64,000 nt of DNA, taken from NCBI RefSeq assembly GCF_900240995.1, contig NZ_LT965954.1:1-64000 (forward strand), in the 5' to 3' direction. Positions 17,540 to 26,096 of this stretch are shown here, piece by piece (the stretch's first letter is position 1; each line of letters starts with the position of its first letter). The notes beneath the pieces are model-generated. The model was given only the letters and a program-made list of their open reading frames with translations. It was not told the DNA's origin and made no database searches. The translations under genes and the position numbers were made by a program. This DNA comes from Bacillus sp. Marseille-P3661 (lineage in GTDB: Bacteria > Bacillota > Bacilli > Bacillales > Bacillaceae_J).

Positions 17540-17577
17540 AAAAAAAAACAGCGCCCCTCGTTATGAAGGACGCCGTT
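17540..17577 (-). terminator. Terminator after the tape-measure gene
   Basis: On the minus strand AACGGCGTCC and GGGGCGCTGTT form an imperfect stem followed by ten T. It lies between the tape-measure stop (17602) and the left attachment repeat and ends the long minus-strand operon. Confidence 0.65.
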
Positions 17578-17601
17578 AAATTTACAGTGAAATATAAAAT
17601 A

Positions 17602-20600
17602 TTAAATTCGTTCGCCACCAGCTCGTAAGCGTTGGGCCAATAAATCACGTTCATTCCAATAAGTCTTAACATCGATATCATCTTCGAGTTTAACGTCTCC
17701 ATTATGTTCCACTAATGGCGCATTATAATTATAGTTATTAACCGTCTGTCCTCCATTAGCTGCCGATAATAATGAGTCTAACTGGCTCGGTTGAAATACG
17801 TATTCACGATCTTGTAAAATTGCAGCTATTTCGTTAGGCAATAACCGATCTGAGTTTGCAAAGTTTAACCCTGTTACGCCATCACGACCAGTATGATACT
17901 TCCCGGCTTTTCTATCCTTAGCTGCGTTAATAACTTCATCCGGTATATATTGATAGTTTTTCGCAGGAACAAAAACTCCGTTTTTATAGACATATCCATC
18001 CTTATCAACGCCATAACTATGTCCGTCTACCGTTTTGTGTATACCACCGTCGTTATGCATGGCCCAACCGCTAGGTACGTTAGAGTTTGAGTTACTACCA
18101 TTGCTACTGCCGCTACTGCGTGAACCACTGCTGCTAGCGCTAGTCGATGTACCTTTCATTTCCGATATTGTTCGATTATAGTCGTCTACAAAATTCTCCA
18201 TCTGATCGAGAATGGCGTCATTTGCCGATCGATTCAGTTCTACTCGACTATTAGCTAGTAATTGCTCTAGTCCTTCGACATTACCGGTATAGCTATCGAC
18301 TGCATTAATTAAATTCGAGTAATGTTCCTGCGTTTCGCTATAAACATTATCGTAATGGCTACTTACTTCTCGTTCTCGACTGTCGTAATGATCTTCGATA
18401 TTGCGTTCTCGCTCGTCTAACTGGCGTAACTCCGCGTCCTTCTGATCTTGCAAGTGATCGCGCTGCTCTCTACGTTCTATATCTTGTAGCTGTTCTTGCA
18501 ATTCCTTATATTTTTCGATACCGTCTTTAGACGTTGCGTATTTGTATTTCTCTAACTCGGTGATGATTTCCGCCTTTTCCTCGGCTCGTTCTTGCTCGTC
18601 AATTACGTCTAGTTGATTATCATAAAAGTCGTTTATCTCCTGGCGTCTACGATCTAACGAATCTAACTCGGCTCGTTCTGTATCACGGATAGACTCGATT
18701 TCAGCGTCTTTACGTTTGCGAATCGACTCTAATTCGTCTCGCTCGCTATCTCGTACACTATCAACTAGTTTACGTTGGTATTCCTTGAAGTTACTTTCGT
18801 ACTCTCTTTGCGCCTGTTCTAACTGCTGCATTAACGCGATCTTAGCGTTATATAACTCCTGATCTGCTCGTTTAAAGTACTCAGTATCAGACTCGTATCT
18901 ATTACGGACACGTTGCCATGCATCTAATTTCATCTGCGTTATTTCTTCCTCGGTCTTACCGTTTAACTTCATGCGTTGTTCTTCTTTCGCTATCCATTCC
19001 GCCGAGTGTTCAAAAGACTCTTGCGTTTTAATCGACTTAGCACGGTATACCTGTTCTTCCATATCCATACGGATATCGTTATATTTTGAATAGCGATCTA
19101 GTAGGCGTTCGTATGCTAATATTTCATCGTCAACCGCAAGTTGATTTAAGTTCTTCTTGTACTGAATCCATCGTAAACTAGATTGGAATTGCTCACGGGC
19201 GATATCCTCGGCGGATTTTCGTATGGTTGTACCAATTGATCGCGACGAGCCACGTCCACTACTTGTAACTTTAGGTAACGAAGGTATTACGGTTTTAGGT
19301 GGTGTATATTTAGGCAAATTATTACGCAGACCGTTAATTTCCTCTTTTAACGCCTTTTCTTCTTCGATATTAGTAATATGCCTACGTAAACCGTCCATTT
19401 GTTTATCCGTTAATGGTATTTGCGGATCATTCGGGTTAGGTATTTTATTCGCTTTACTTGGGTCTACTGTGCTACCTGTCACCGCTGCTGCGTTACGTAT
19501 TTTGGCTTGCGTATTTATTTCTAACGCTTGCGTCATACTCGATAGCGCTAACGTTTGGCTATTGTAACTGTCGACTACATTTGGAGCGATAGCTGCAATT
19601 TGATTCATTATCTCAGCCATTCGAGTTTTAGCTTTAGTTGATTCCTCAGTTGTGATGTTTTCGTTATTTAACGACGTTCTAAGCTTATCGTACTCGCCTG
19701 CAAGTTCTCGGGCCTTTTGTTCATTCGCACCTAGCGCCGTTGTCGATTCGTCAGCCGTTGTTTTCATATAGATAAAAGACGCTGCTAACGAGCCTAATGT
19801 CAGTAATAATCCTGCTGGACCGGCGGCAGCGGTTAATCCTACTGTTGCGGCTCTTATTGTATTAACTGCAAAAGTAGCTGTTGTTATAACTGAAATTAAC
19901 CCTGTTAATCCGACTGCTACGCCGCCAATAGTTAACACTAACCTTTCGTTTTCTCCCGCCCATTTCGCTAGGTCGATGATGATAGGCGTTATTTTCTCTA
20001 ATGTTTCCGTTAGTATCGGAAGGAACGCTTCACCGATCTCGGCGCGACTTTGTGCTAATGCGTTATTAAATTTACCTAGCGCTCCATCATATCCCTCTAG
20101 GCTCTTTTGCGCTGCACCGCTATAAATTTCAGTTTCTTTAAGTACCGCGTTAAAAATTGCCTGGTTTTTTTCTGCCTCACTTAATGCCTCGGACGACTTA
20201 CCTACGCTACGACTATACTCTAATACCATAGCGCCAATGTTCTTAGAAATACCAACGTTATCAAGTAATTCCGACGACTGTAATCTAAGGGCTTGTACCC
20301 CTTGTTCGATTGCAGCACTAAGTGATAAATGTTGAGCGCGTCCATATGCTGCGCTATCTCCGAGCGCTCTTAATAACTGCTCAGTTTGTTTCAAGTCTAA
20401 TCCCATCTGTAACGAGCCTTTAACCGCGTTAGCTGCGTCTGTCATTGTCATTAAACCTTCGTCTACAAACTTCTTAGCGAGTGCAGTCGTTTGGTCTACG
20501 CTCTGCCCTAACGCATTACTAACCTGGACTAACCCTTGTAGAGATCGCTCCATATTACTTGCTTCCTGTACAGTCGCTTTCATAGCTGTAATTAATCCGG

Positions 20601-20778
20601 CAAAAGCTACTGTACCTCCAATCGCACTTAACGCAGATTCTAGTCCCTGGAACGATCTTTGCGTGTTTTGTGCGTCACGTCCTGCTTGTTGCGTTTCACG
20701 TCTAACCCGATCAATTGACGTTTGAAACTCACGGGTATTTAACGTTATTCGCGCTCGAATATCTCCTACATCTGCCAT
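17602..20778 (-). CDS. Phage tail tape-measure protein
   Basis: A 1058-residue protein with the layout of siphovirus tape-measure proteins. The N-terminal part reads ARITLNTREFQTSIDRVRRE and has a helical region with the TMP-core pattern (SLSAAIEQGVQALRLQSSEL). A hydrophobic stretch lies at about 283-345. A long, highly charged coiled coil runs from about 540 to 870 with repeats such as RDSERDELESIRKRKDAEIE. A Ser/Gly/Asn-rich linker lies at about 905-930. The C-terminus has the GKYHTGRDGVTG and NEIAAILQDREYVFQPSQL motifs. Such proteins set tail length and pass through the tube at infection. The start overlaps the upstream stop (TAATG). It is the last gene of the element, and no other tail gene is recognised, which is unusual. 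Confidence 0.85.
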   Translation of the reverse strand: MADVGDIRARITLNTREFQTSIDRVRRETQQAGRDAQNTQRSFQGLESALSAIGGTVAFAGLITAMKATVQEASNMERSLQGLVQVSNALGQSVDQTTALAKKFVDEGLMTMTDAANAVKGSLQMGLDLKQTEQLLRALGDSAAYGRAQHLSLSAAIEQGVQALRLQSSELLDNVGISKNIGAMVLEYSRSVGKSSEALSEAEKNQAIFNAVLKETEIYSGAAQKSLEGYDGALGKFNNALAQSRAEIGEAFLPILTETLEKITPIIIDLAKWAGENERLVLTIGGVAVGLTGLISVITTATFAVNTIRAATVGLTAAAGPAGLLLTLGSLAASFIYMKTTADESTTALGANEQKARELAGEYDKLRTSLNNENITTEESTKAKTRMAEIMNQIAAIAPNVVDSYNSQTLALSSMTQALEINTQAKIRNAAAVTGSTVDPSKANKIPNPNDPQIPLTDKQMDGLRRHITNIEEEKALKEEINGLRNNLPKYTPPKTVIPSLPKVTSSGRGSSRSIGTTIRKSAEDIAREQFQSSLRWIQYKKNLNQLAVDDEILAYERLLDRYSKYNDIRMDMEEQVYRAKSIKTQESFEHSAEWIAKEEQRMKLNGKTEEEITQMKLDAWQRVRNRYESDTEYFKRADQELYNAKIALMQQLEQAQREYESNFKEYQRKLVDSVRDSERDELESIRKRKDAEIESIRDTERAELDSLDRRRQEINDFYDNQLDVIDEQERAEEKAEIITELEKYKYATSKDGIEKYKELQEQLQDIERREQRDHLQDQKDAELRQLDERERNIEDHYDSREREVSSHYDNVYSETQEHYSNLINAVDSYTGNVEGLEQLLANSRVELNRSANDAILDQMENFVDDYNRTISEMKGTSTSASSSGSRSSGSSNGSNSNSNVPSGWAMHNDGGIHKTVDGHSYGVDKDGYVYKNGVFVPAKNYQYIPDEVINAAKDRKAGKYHTGRDGVTGLNFANSDRLLPNEIAAILQDREYVFQPSQLDSLLSAANGGQTVNNYNYNAPLVEHNGDVKLEDDIDVKTYWNERDLLAQRLRAGGERI

Positions 20779-20966
20779 TACTTCGATTCCTCACTTTCTT
20801 GTAAGCCCTTAATCATTTCGTAAATTTCATCCGATGCCATAGTCGTTAGTAAGTCGATACGTTGTTCATCATTTAAATTATCGTCTTTCTCTAACTGCGC
20901 CGCCGTTGTTAATACCTTTGCTAAAAGTCCGCTAAAATCTTCGATAAATTTGTATTCGTTACTCAT
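20778..20966 (-). CDS. Small acidic protein upstream of the tape measure
   Basis: A 62-residue acidic helical protein (MSNEYKFIEDFSGLLAKVLT onward, ending ESEESK) with a good GGAGGAG ribosome site. It overlaps the tape-measure start. Tail assembly chaperones occupy this position in tailed phages and are small and helical, so this and the next gene may play that role. No sequence motif proves it, and no slippery frameshift site was seen between the two. Confidence 0.65.
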   Translation of the reverse strand: MSNEYKFIEDFSGLLAKVLTTAAQLEKDDNLNDEQRIDLLTTMASDEIYEMIKGLQESEESK

Positions 20967-20995
20967 TCCGACTCCTCCAATATAAAAGACGCGGT

Positions 20996-21187
20996 TTATT
21001 CCGCGCCTTCGCCTTTTTTCATATCGTTTAATTGTGAGAATCCTTCCGATAGTAATAATCTAGGATTCTTTAACGTTACCTCGTTTAAATCCTCACGTAA
21101 CTTAGGTTGCTTAATTAGTACGTCGTATCTCGAGTGTATCTCTTTATAAGCGTCCTTTAATGTATCTATTGGCTTACGATCGCTCAT
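20996..21187 (-). CDS. Small protein of the tape-measure operon
   Basis: A 63-residue charged protein (MSDRKPIDTLKDAYKEIHSR at its start) whose start overlaps the stop of the coiled-coil gene upstream. Function is unknown. With the 62-residue gene that follows, it sits where tail assembly chaperones are found in phages. Translational coupling to the upstream gene is likely because no strong ribosome site is visible. Confidence 0.6.
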   Translation of the reverse strand: MSDRKPIDTLKDAYKEIHSRYDVLIKQPKLREDLNEVTLKNPRLLLSEGFSQLNDMKKGEGAE

Positions 21188-21882
21188 TATTTACTCCCTC
21201 TTTTCGCTGCTCGATTACGCACCTCCGCACTCGATACTATTTCTCCCGATAACTGCCATTCAACAAACCAATCAGGCGCGATTCCCATATATGCCTGATA
21301 ACATTCGCTTTCTAGCGGTAAAATCGGTTTATGATTCCCGTCGTTATTCGAATAGAACGAACGCGGCTCCGGTAATGTTAGCTTTAATATGCTATCAGAC
21401 GAAAAAGTTCCGTCTACCATATTTGATAGGTATTTAAATTCGTGGACTAATGATGTATACTCCTGTTTTGTCTTAGCAATTTCGAGCAACTTACCGACTA
21501 TTAGCGCTCGTAATTCTTTTAAATCTGCAAATTTAGCGTTAATTTCTTGTTGCCGATTATTCAATTCCTTTTGCATCGCCTTATAAGCGTCGTCTCGTAT
21601 TTCTTCTAATTTCTTACCGCGAGCCGTTTCTAACGCTTGAATACGCTCGTTGATATCATTAATCGTTTGCTCGATCTTTTCAATTGGACGTTTTAATTTA
21701 GCGATTTCCTTTTCGATTTCATCTGCTCTATCTTCGTCCATCGCCTGGGTAACTCGTAAGTCCGCTATTAATCTTTGATTCTCTGAAACTTCCTTTAATT
21801 TAGCTTGTTTTTCCTGCTCTAACTCGTTAATTCTTGTACTGATCTTTTCCGCCGCTTGTCTAAATTGTTCTAATTGTTTCAT
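21187..21882 (-). CDS. Coiled-coil protein of the tape-measure operon
   Basis: A 231-residue protein. Residues 1-150 are an almost unbroken coiled coil (heptads such as NELEQEKQAKLKEVSENQRL). Residues 150-231 form a small compact domain with aromatic residues (APDWFVEWQLSGEIVSSAEV). An AGGAGGG ribosome site is present. There is no signal peptide. It could be a scaffold-like or tail-associated protein, or a partner of the tape measure. I do not recognise a family. Confidence 0.6.
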   Translation of the reverse strand: MKQLEQFRQAAEKISTRINELEQEKQAKLKEVSENQRLIADLRVTQAMDEDRADEIEKEIAKLKRPIEKIEQTINDINERIQALETARGKKLEEIRDDAYKAMQKELNNRQQEINAKFADLKELRALIVGKLLEIAKTKQEYTSLVHEFKYLSNMVDGTFSSDSILKLTLPEPRSFYSNNDGNHKPILPLESECYQAYMGIAPDWFVEWQLSGEIVSSAEVRNRAAKRGSK

Positions 21883-21900
21883 TAATAAATCCCTCCTATT

Positions 21901-22326
21901 TTATACTTGCGCTATAACTGACGAACGCCTAGAAAGTGCGTCATTTGCCAGTAGCATTATGTTTTGATTAATCCATAATAACCTCGGTCGACGTACAAGT
22001 TTTATATTCATTCCTTTGTTTTGCGCTAAAATATTAAATCTCGGTTTTAAGGTAAAGCGCTTATATTCGAATTGTGGTAAATTTGAGTAGACTATAACTA
22101 ACTCGCTATCAGTAACTTCATTTAATAACTGCGGTATAACATACTGAATGGCAACAGAAGTCGATCTAATTTCCGGCTCGTTTATAAATAGGCTCGCAGC
22201 CTTATAAACTTCTTTTTTATCATCCGGTAACAATCTATATAACTCCGCGCCTACCCCATAACTAGCGCCATTGTCTACTTTTGCTATCGTAATATCGATA
22301 AAGGTAATATTACTTCGATCGGTCAT
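21901..22326 (-). CDS. Unknown protein, possibly RNase H-like fold
   Basis: A 141-residue protein with an opening strand rich in aliphatic residues (ITFIDITIAKVDNGASYGVG), a middle helix-strand region (STSVAIQYVIPQLLNEVTDS followed by ELVIVYSNLP) and a basic end (NIKLVRRPRLLWINQN). The order D...G-x-G, helix, strand with S-N-L is reminiscent of RNase H-like proteins, but the acidic triad is not clear. Its ATG overlaps the upstream TGA, so translation is coupled. Confidence 0.55.
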   Translation of the reverse strand: MTDRSNITFIDITIAKVDNGASYGVGAELYRLLPDDKKEVYKAASLFINEPEIRSTSVAIQYVIPQLLNEVTDSELVIVYSNLPQFEYKRFTLKPRFNILAQNKGMNIKLVRRPRLLWINQNIMLLANDALSRRSSVIAQV

Positions 22327-22508
22327 CGTTTTACCTCGTTAACCATTTGATCGATTACGTCGTCTATATCCTTGCTCCCGGTTATCCTGGCTACCTTTTT
22401 CAACACTTCTCCCGTCTCTTTGTCGATAGCCCATGCGAATATCTCCGTTGAGTGGCGGTTTATTATTTTGGTACTTATGACCACTTGTACTCGATCTATT
22501 ATTACCAC
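22323..22508 (-). CDS. Small protein coupled to the next gene
   Basis: A 61-residue frame starting at GTG (22508) within the 3' part of the overlapping gene 22339-22683. The residues look protein-like (IFAWAIDKETGEVLKKVARI, then GSKDIDDVIDQMVNEVKR), and its TGA overlaps the ATG of the next gene. It may be a separate gene, or be reached by frameshifting from the upstream frame. Function is unknown. Confidence 0.55.
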   Translation of the reverse strand: MVIIDRVQVVISTKIINRHSTEIFAWAIDKETGEVLKKVARITGSKDIDDVIDQMVNEVKR

Positions 22509-22683
22509 CTCTTTCTCGGTACTTCATACTGTACGGCGGTTTGTATTTTGGTCGTTTTAAATGCGGAAACTCATTTTCGATCAACCGTTTCATAAACGGA
22601 GTATACCAATCAAAATAAGCCGTTTCCGGCTCTTTTCGAGTTTGACTCGTCTCTAAAATTTGCTTTCTATTTTTCCGTCCCAC
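22339..22683 (-). CDS. Basic protein at the head of the tape-measure operon
   Basis: A 114-residue frame starting at GTG (22683) after GAGGGG. The first 60 residues are protein-like and basic (TAYFDWYTPFMKRLIENEFP, then HLKRPKYKPP). The remainder, overlapping 22323-22508, is low-complexity (NGDIRMGYRQRDGRSVEKGS) and may be the unused side of the overlap. The true product may end near codon 60 or be fused to the other frame by slippage. Function is unknown. Confidence 0.5.
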   Translation of the reverse strand: MGRKNRKQILETSQTRKEPETAYFDWYTPFMKRLIENEFPHLKRPKYKPPYSMKYRERGGNNRSSTSGHKYQNNKPPLNGDIRMGYRQRDGRSVEKGSQDNREQGYRRRNRSNG

Positions 22684-22838
22684 TCCAATACATTCCCCTC
22701 TGATTTTTTAAGCATATATGGTACGCTTTTAACATTTCTCGTAAATATAAACGGTATATTTTTGTTAAGTAATGCTATTAGTCTAGCTATCTATAAGACA
22801 CGTTAAAACGTATAAAATATACATAAAGCGTACACTTA

Positions 22839-23048
22839 TTAACTTACGTCTACTTTTAGTAAATGACGAGCGCTCCGTTTCCTAGCACTAGGTACTCGAT
22901 ATTGTTTACCAATTAATTTCCCCTTTATAAAATATTCCGCCACTACTTCGAAATCTTTGTAGCTGCGCTTTATTTTACGCATAACCTCTCGATTTTCCGT
23001 ATACGCGAATAAATAATCGGAGCTTATTCTTCATAACTCGTTATTCAT
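22839..23048 (-). pseudogene. Small phage-family protein with an in-frame UGA
   Basis: The ATG at 23048 overlaps the HNH stop and reads MNNEL, then TGA. The same frame continues RISSDYLFAYTENREVMRKI and EYFIKGKLIGKQYRVPSARK to 22839. The part after the stop resembles the 2401-2596 fragment over its whole length, so the family protein spans the stop. A shorter product could start at ATG 22982 (MRKIKRSYKDFEV) without a good ribosome site. Decay by a nonsense change is most likely. Confidence 0.45.
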
Positions 23049-23608
23049 TGCAAATTCACCGCCTTAGCTTGTTCCGTATCTCGGTTTTTGATTTCTCTCA
23101 TATATTCATGTAACTGCATTAGCGCGCGTCTCATTCGTTCAACGTTCTGCTTACTATCGTCGCCAAAATTTAACGCAGCGTATTTGCGCAAAAATATTTC
23201 ATATAACTTCTCAGTAAACTTGTCCGATCGTAAATAAAAGGAGTATAAGTCGTCGTTTCCTTTGCTTGTATTACATCCAGTGCAGCAATTAACGATGTTA
23301 CCTCGATTATTTCCGTAACCTAATGCTAACGGTAATACATGGTCAATACTGCTTTTCCCTGCTGTATCTTCTCCACAATATGGACATACATAATCATGTA
23401 ATATCTCGACAAATTCGTCGTATGTTAAATCATCCTCGACTTCGAATCTCTCGGCTCTTTTACGATTCATTCGAAAGCGGTCTTTAAAACGCGTTCCGTT
23501 GTACCACTCTAGCCGGCGTCTACATTCAGCACATATAGTACGATTACCTGTTATTACTTTTTCTAATCCACACTCACGACATACCTTTTTGTCGCTATCT
23601 TTTTCCAT
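23045..23608 (-). CDS. HNH endonuclease with N-terminal zinc ribbon
   Basis: A 187-residue protein. The N-terminus has two Cys pairs (CRECGLEK and CAECRRR), a zinc ribbon. The centre has CPYCGED, IDHVLPLALGYGNNRGN (the H of the HNH motif with DH) and NCCTGCNTSKGN, i.e. a zinc-supported HNH nuclease with the conserved N-x3-K end. An AGAGGTGTG ribosome site is present. Phage HNH proteins often help terminase cut DNA; others are homing or defence nucleases. No terminase is present here, so the role is open. Confidence 0.85.
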   Translation of the reverse strand: MEKDSDKKVCRECGLEKVITGNRTICAECRRRLEWYNGTRFKDRFRMNRKRAERFEVEDDLTYDEFVEILHDYVCPYCGEDTAGKSSIDHVLPLALGYGNNRGNIVNCCTGCNTSKGNDDLYSFYLRSDKFTEKLYEIFLRKYAALNFGDDSKQNVERMRRALMQLHEYMREIKNRDTEQAKAVNLQ

Positions 23609-23682
23609 ATTGACACACCTCTATGTTGGGTAGTATTATATATTTGGGTAAATATATAATTTTGTTACCAGTCTAAAAAAAA

Positions 23683-23934
23683 TTATACTCGCGGGCGGTA
23701 TTCATCTGAATACAACCGCGTTAAATCACCGTAACATTTTAACTTCATTACGTCCTCGTTAGTCAAATTAAATACCTCCCTTATTTTTCGTTCCTGGGCG
23801 TCAGTTAATGAACGTTCGCCGTTCTCAATATACGATATTAACATTTTGCTAACCCCTAATCGGCTTGCAAAGGTTTCTAAACTAATACCCATTAACGCGC
23901 GTAATATCTTTATATCGTTACTATTAATTCGCAA
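23683..23934 (-). CDS. Xre-type helix-turn-helix regulator
   Basis: An 83-residue protein with a Cro/CI helix-turn-helix (MGISLETFASRLGVSKMLIS, followed by YIENGERSLTDAQERKIREV) and a short C-terminal tail. It starts at TTG (23934) behind AGGAGGAGGG. It lies at the head of the HNH/tape-measure block and probably controls it. Its operator cannot be named from the sequence. Confidence 0.75.
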   Translation of the reverse strand: MRINSNDIKILRALMGISLETFASRLGVSKMLISYIENGERSLTDAQERKIREVFNLTNEDVMKLKCYGDLTRLYSDEYRPRV

Positions 23935-24047
23935 TGTCCCTCCTCCTATTCATGTTTATTTTGTAAACATTTACCGAAAAATAAAACTAAGCGACCGCTC
24001 CGCCAGCTATCGCCTAGTCTGTTGATAATGCGCCCGCGCGTCGCGCA

Positions 24048-24917
24048 CTATCTACCGTCTATTAATATATGGTGTTTTTTCTGCTCTAAATCCTGTATTT
24101 CCTTTATTTTTCTCTCCTTATATTTATTATTCTCTCTTTTTCTTTTTTGCTTATTTTGGCAATTTGATTTATTATTTTTATACGGTTGTATATTGCAAAT
24201 TTTCTGACGCCGATCGTGAGCGTAGAAAGCGCCGCTACATTCCTCGCAACTTATTATTCGAGTTATATCGAGATTTATAATCGCTTTTCTCACGTTATCA
24301 GGCGTTCTTTTTTTATCTATCTCTTTATCGTTCCAGTTCTTTTCACTATTCGCATACTTTTTTACGTAATGCTCTACGTCAGACTTTACCTCCAATATTA
24401 ACGCCGTTAATTCCTCGATCTTACTCGCTGTACCGTCCCCGAATAATATTGTTTCTACCGAGTTATATTCGTTGAAATCGTGTTCAAATACTGAATACGA
24501 CGGTAGCTTATACTCATCTTCGACGATATCCTCATCGAATACGATCGACCGTTGTGTTTCTTCTCTTTCCTGCTCGTCTCTCCATTGTTTATCAGCGTTA
24601 TCGATAGGATACTGATTAAAGCGCTCCGCGACTTGATCAGCAGCCAAAATAAAATCGGTAAGCACATCGAATACTAGGTAACTACGATAATAATTCTTTT
24701 TACGGAGCGCAGGATGCTTTATTTTTACAGCGCTATAGTCGTTATAATTCGTTGCTAAAGCAGAATATTCATCGACGCCTAAGTGATCTCTAAGAAACTC
24801 GTTAACTAGCTTAATTCGTTCCTCCTGCCCGATTTTAACACCGTCTACTTTCCGCGTGTAATGCTCGTCCCAAAACTGCTTAACTAACTTCTCGATTACG
24901 TTCGTATTAACATTCAT
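24048..24917 (-). CDS. Unknown zinc-finger protein next to the iterons
   Basis: A 289-residue protein with an acidic middle (RSIVFDEDIVEDEYKLPSYS), a Cys-x2-Cys pair (SCEECSGAFYAHDRRQKIC at about 225) with a further Cys, and a very basic Lys/Arg/Glu-rich tail that ends in a coil. The gene begins 10 bp downstream of a GGAGGGAG ribosome site and immediately after the iteron array, so it may be a replication or plasmid-maintenance protein. I do not recognise a family. Confidence 0.55.
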   Translation of the reverse strand: MNVNTNVIEKLVKQFWDEHYTRKVDGVKIGQEERIKLVNEFLRDHLGVDEYSALATNYNDYSAVKIKHPALRKKNYYRSYLVFDVLTDFILAADQVAERFNQYPIDNADKQWRDEQEREETQRSIVFDEDIVEDEYKLPSYSVFEHDFNEYNSVETILFGDGTASKIEELTALILEVKSDVEHYVKKYANSEKNWNDKEIDKKRTPDNVRKAIINLDITRIISCEECSGAFYAHDRRQKICNIQPYKNNKSNCQNKQKRKRENNKYKERKIKEIQDLEQKKHHILIDGR

Positions 24918-25097
24918 CGGCTCCCTCCTAAGTGTTACGACGCCGGTCTCTCCCTTTGTCTTTTATTCTTTTATATAAAAACCTTATCGAAAATGTATCC
25001 TTATAGTAGTAAGTTATTTTCGAAGAAAATGACTTACCGGATATACGAACGTTAGTGAGTATATCTGTTCTAACGCAAATACCGCCGCTATCTTTTG

Positions 25098-25178
25098 TTG
25101 GTATGTTTCTAATTGGTATATTTAACATTGGTATGTTTACTAACGTATCTAATCGGTCTATCCTAACACGTATCTAAT
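25098..25178. repeat. Iteron-like tandem repeats, candidate replication origin or operator
   Basis: Three tandem 15-bp units begin at 25098, 25113 and 25128 (TTGGTATGTTTCTAA, TTGGTATATTTAACA, TTGGTATGTTTACTA). Two copies of ACGTATCTAAT follow at 25143 and 25168, 25 bp apart, and a related ATACGTGTATC lies at about 25202-25212. The array lies between the 164-residue protein and the 289-residue protein. Direct repeats at about one or two helical turns are typical of initiator binding sites. Confidence 0.65.
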
Positions 25179-25210
25179 ACGTTTACCGATACACCGTTCT
25201 AATACGTGTA

Positions 25211-25705
25211 TCAGCTATAAAGCGATAAATCCGGCTCAACCTTTTCACCGTTTTCATTCACAATAAAACCGTCATCGCTAACCCGAGGACAAAACGAAAC
25301 AAAGTACCATTTGTAACGGTTTGTCCCTTGCCATACGTCACGTGTTTCCAGTATCAATCCGTTGGTTCCGAGTATATCAACAAGCGGTTTTATCCGATCG
25401 ACAGCGATACCTAAATCGTCGTTAATCTTCCTTTTAGCGGGGAAACTGGCGCCAAAACGTTCGCTAACAGTTCCGTCCTTTCGCATCTGATTACCGTCTA
25501 CATACGAAAGTAAATAGAAATATAGCGGTATGATATCTCGAATCTGCGGCTTACGTTGATCGCGCTTGTAAATATCATTAAATTCACGAATAATTCTCGG
25601 GAATACTTTTCGCATTAAATCGAGATTATACATTTCATAATTCTTAGCGACTAATAAATCCGGTTTATCGTTCGGTAGCGGTTTATTTCCAATAACAACA
25701 CTCAT
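25211..25705 (-). CDS. Possible replication initiator, winged-helix type
   Basis: A 164-residue protein. Residues 30-75 and 90-125 look like helical winged-helix segments (DIIPLYFYLLSYVDGNQMRK, KRKINDDLGIAVDRIKPLVD, followed by ILGTNGLILETRD). The order resembles the DNA-binding part of small plasmid and phage replication proteins of Firmicutes. Its stop is 30 bp from the iteron-like array, which fits an initiator whose gene adjoins its origin. No helicase or primase motif is present. An AAAGGA ribosome site is present. Confidence 0.5.
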   Translation of the reverse strand: MSVVIGNKPLPNDKPDLLVAKNYEMYNLDLMRKVFPRIIREFNDIYKRDQRKPQIRDIIPLYFYLLSYVDGNQMRKDGTVSERFGASFPAKRKINDDLGIAVDRIKPLVDILGTNGLILETRDVWQGTNRYKWYFVSFCPRVSDDGFIVNENGEKVEPDLSLYS

Positions 25706-25796
25706 AAGATCATCCTTTCGTTAGATTAATAGATATAACGGAGCGCCCGACTCCTCTAATCGTGGAATAGTCGGGCTTGTCCGGTTTAGATTATTA

Positions 25797-26096
25797 TTAA
25801 TTTACAGTCGTAGGTAAGGACTTTACATCTCGCTGACCTTCCATTAATTCTCTAGTAACTTCGTCCACTAATTCCTTAACTCGCTCTGATTCATTTATAA
25901 AGTCATCAAAAGAACTGGAACGGTATAAATCAGCTTTCTCATATGACGTAGTAAGAACTAATATACCCGCGTAATCCCTTAAAAAGTCACCTGTATTAAT
26001 GCGTGCGATCTCTTTTAATTCATTATGCAAAGTTACACCTCTGTAGCTATTCGCTTTGAATTCCTCATGATCTACTCCAATAACTAATGTTTTCAT
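25797..26096 (-). CDS. Hypothetical element protein
   Basis: A 99-residue soluble protein (MKTLVIGVDHEEFKANSYRG at its start) with a good AAAGGGAGAG ribosome site. The C-terminal half is acidic and helical (NESERVKELVDEVTRELMEG). It is not recognised. It stands alone between the repeat zone (26097-26561) and the candidate replication module. Confidence 0.55.
   Translation of the reverse strand: MKTLVIGVDHEEFKANSYRGVTLHNELKEIARINTGDFLRDYAGILVLTTSYEKADLYRSSSFDDFINESERVKELVDEVTRELMEGQRDVKSLPTTVN

Noticed and set aside
22839-23048. Selenocysteine recoding of the in-frame UGA
   Set aside because: No SECIS-like hairpin with a proper loop at the required distance; a nonsense change is simpler. Kept only as a low-interest finding.
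24928-25128. 66-codon frame between the iterons and the zinc-finger gene
   Set aside because: No ribosome site, unlike-protein composition, and it would cover the iteron array.
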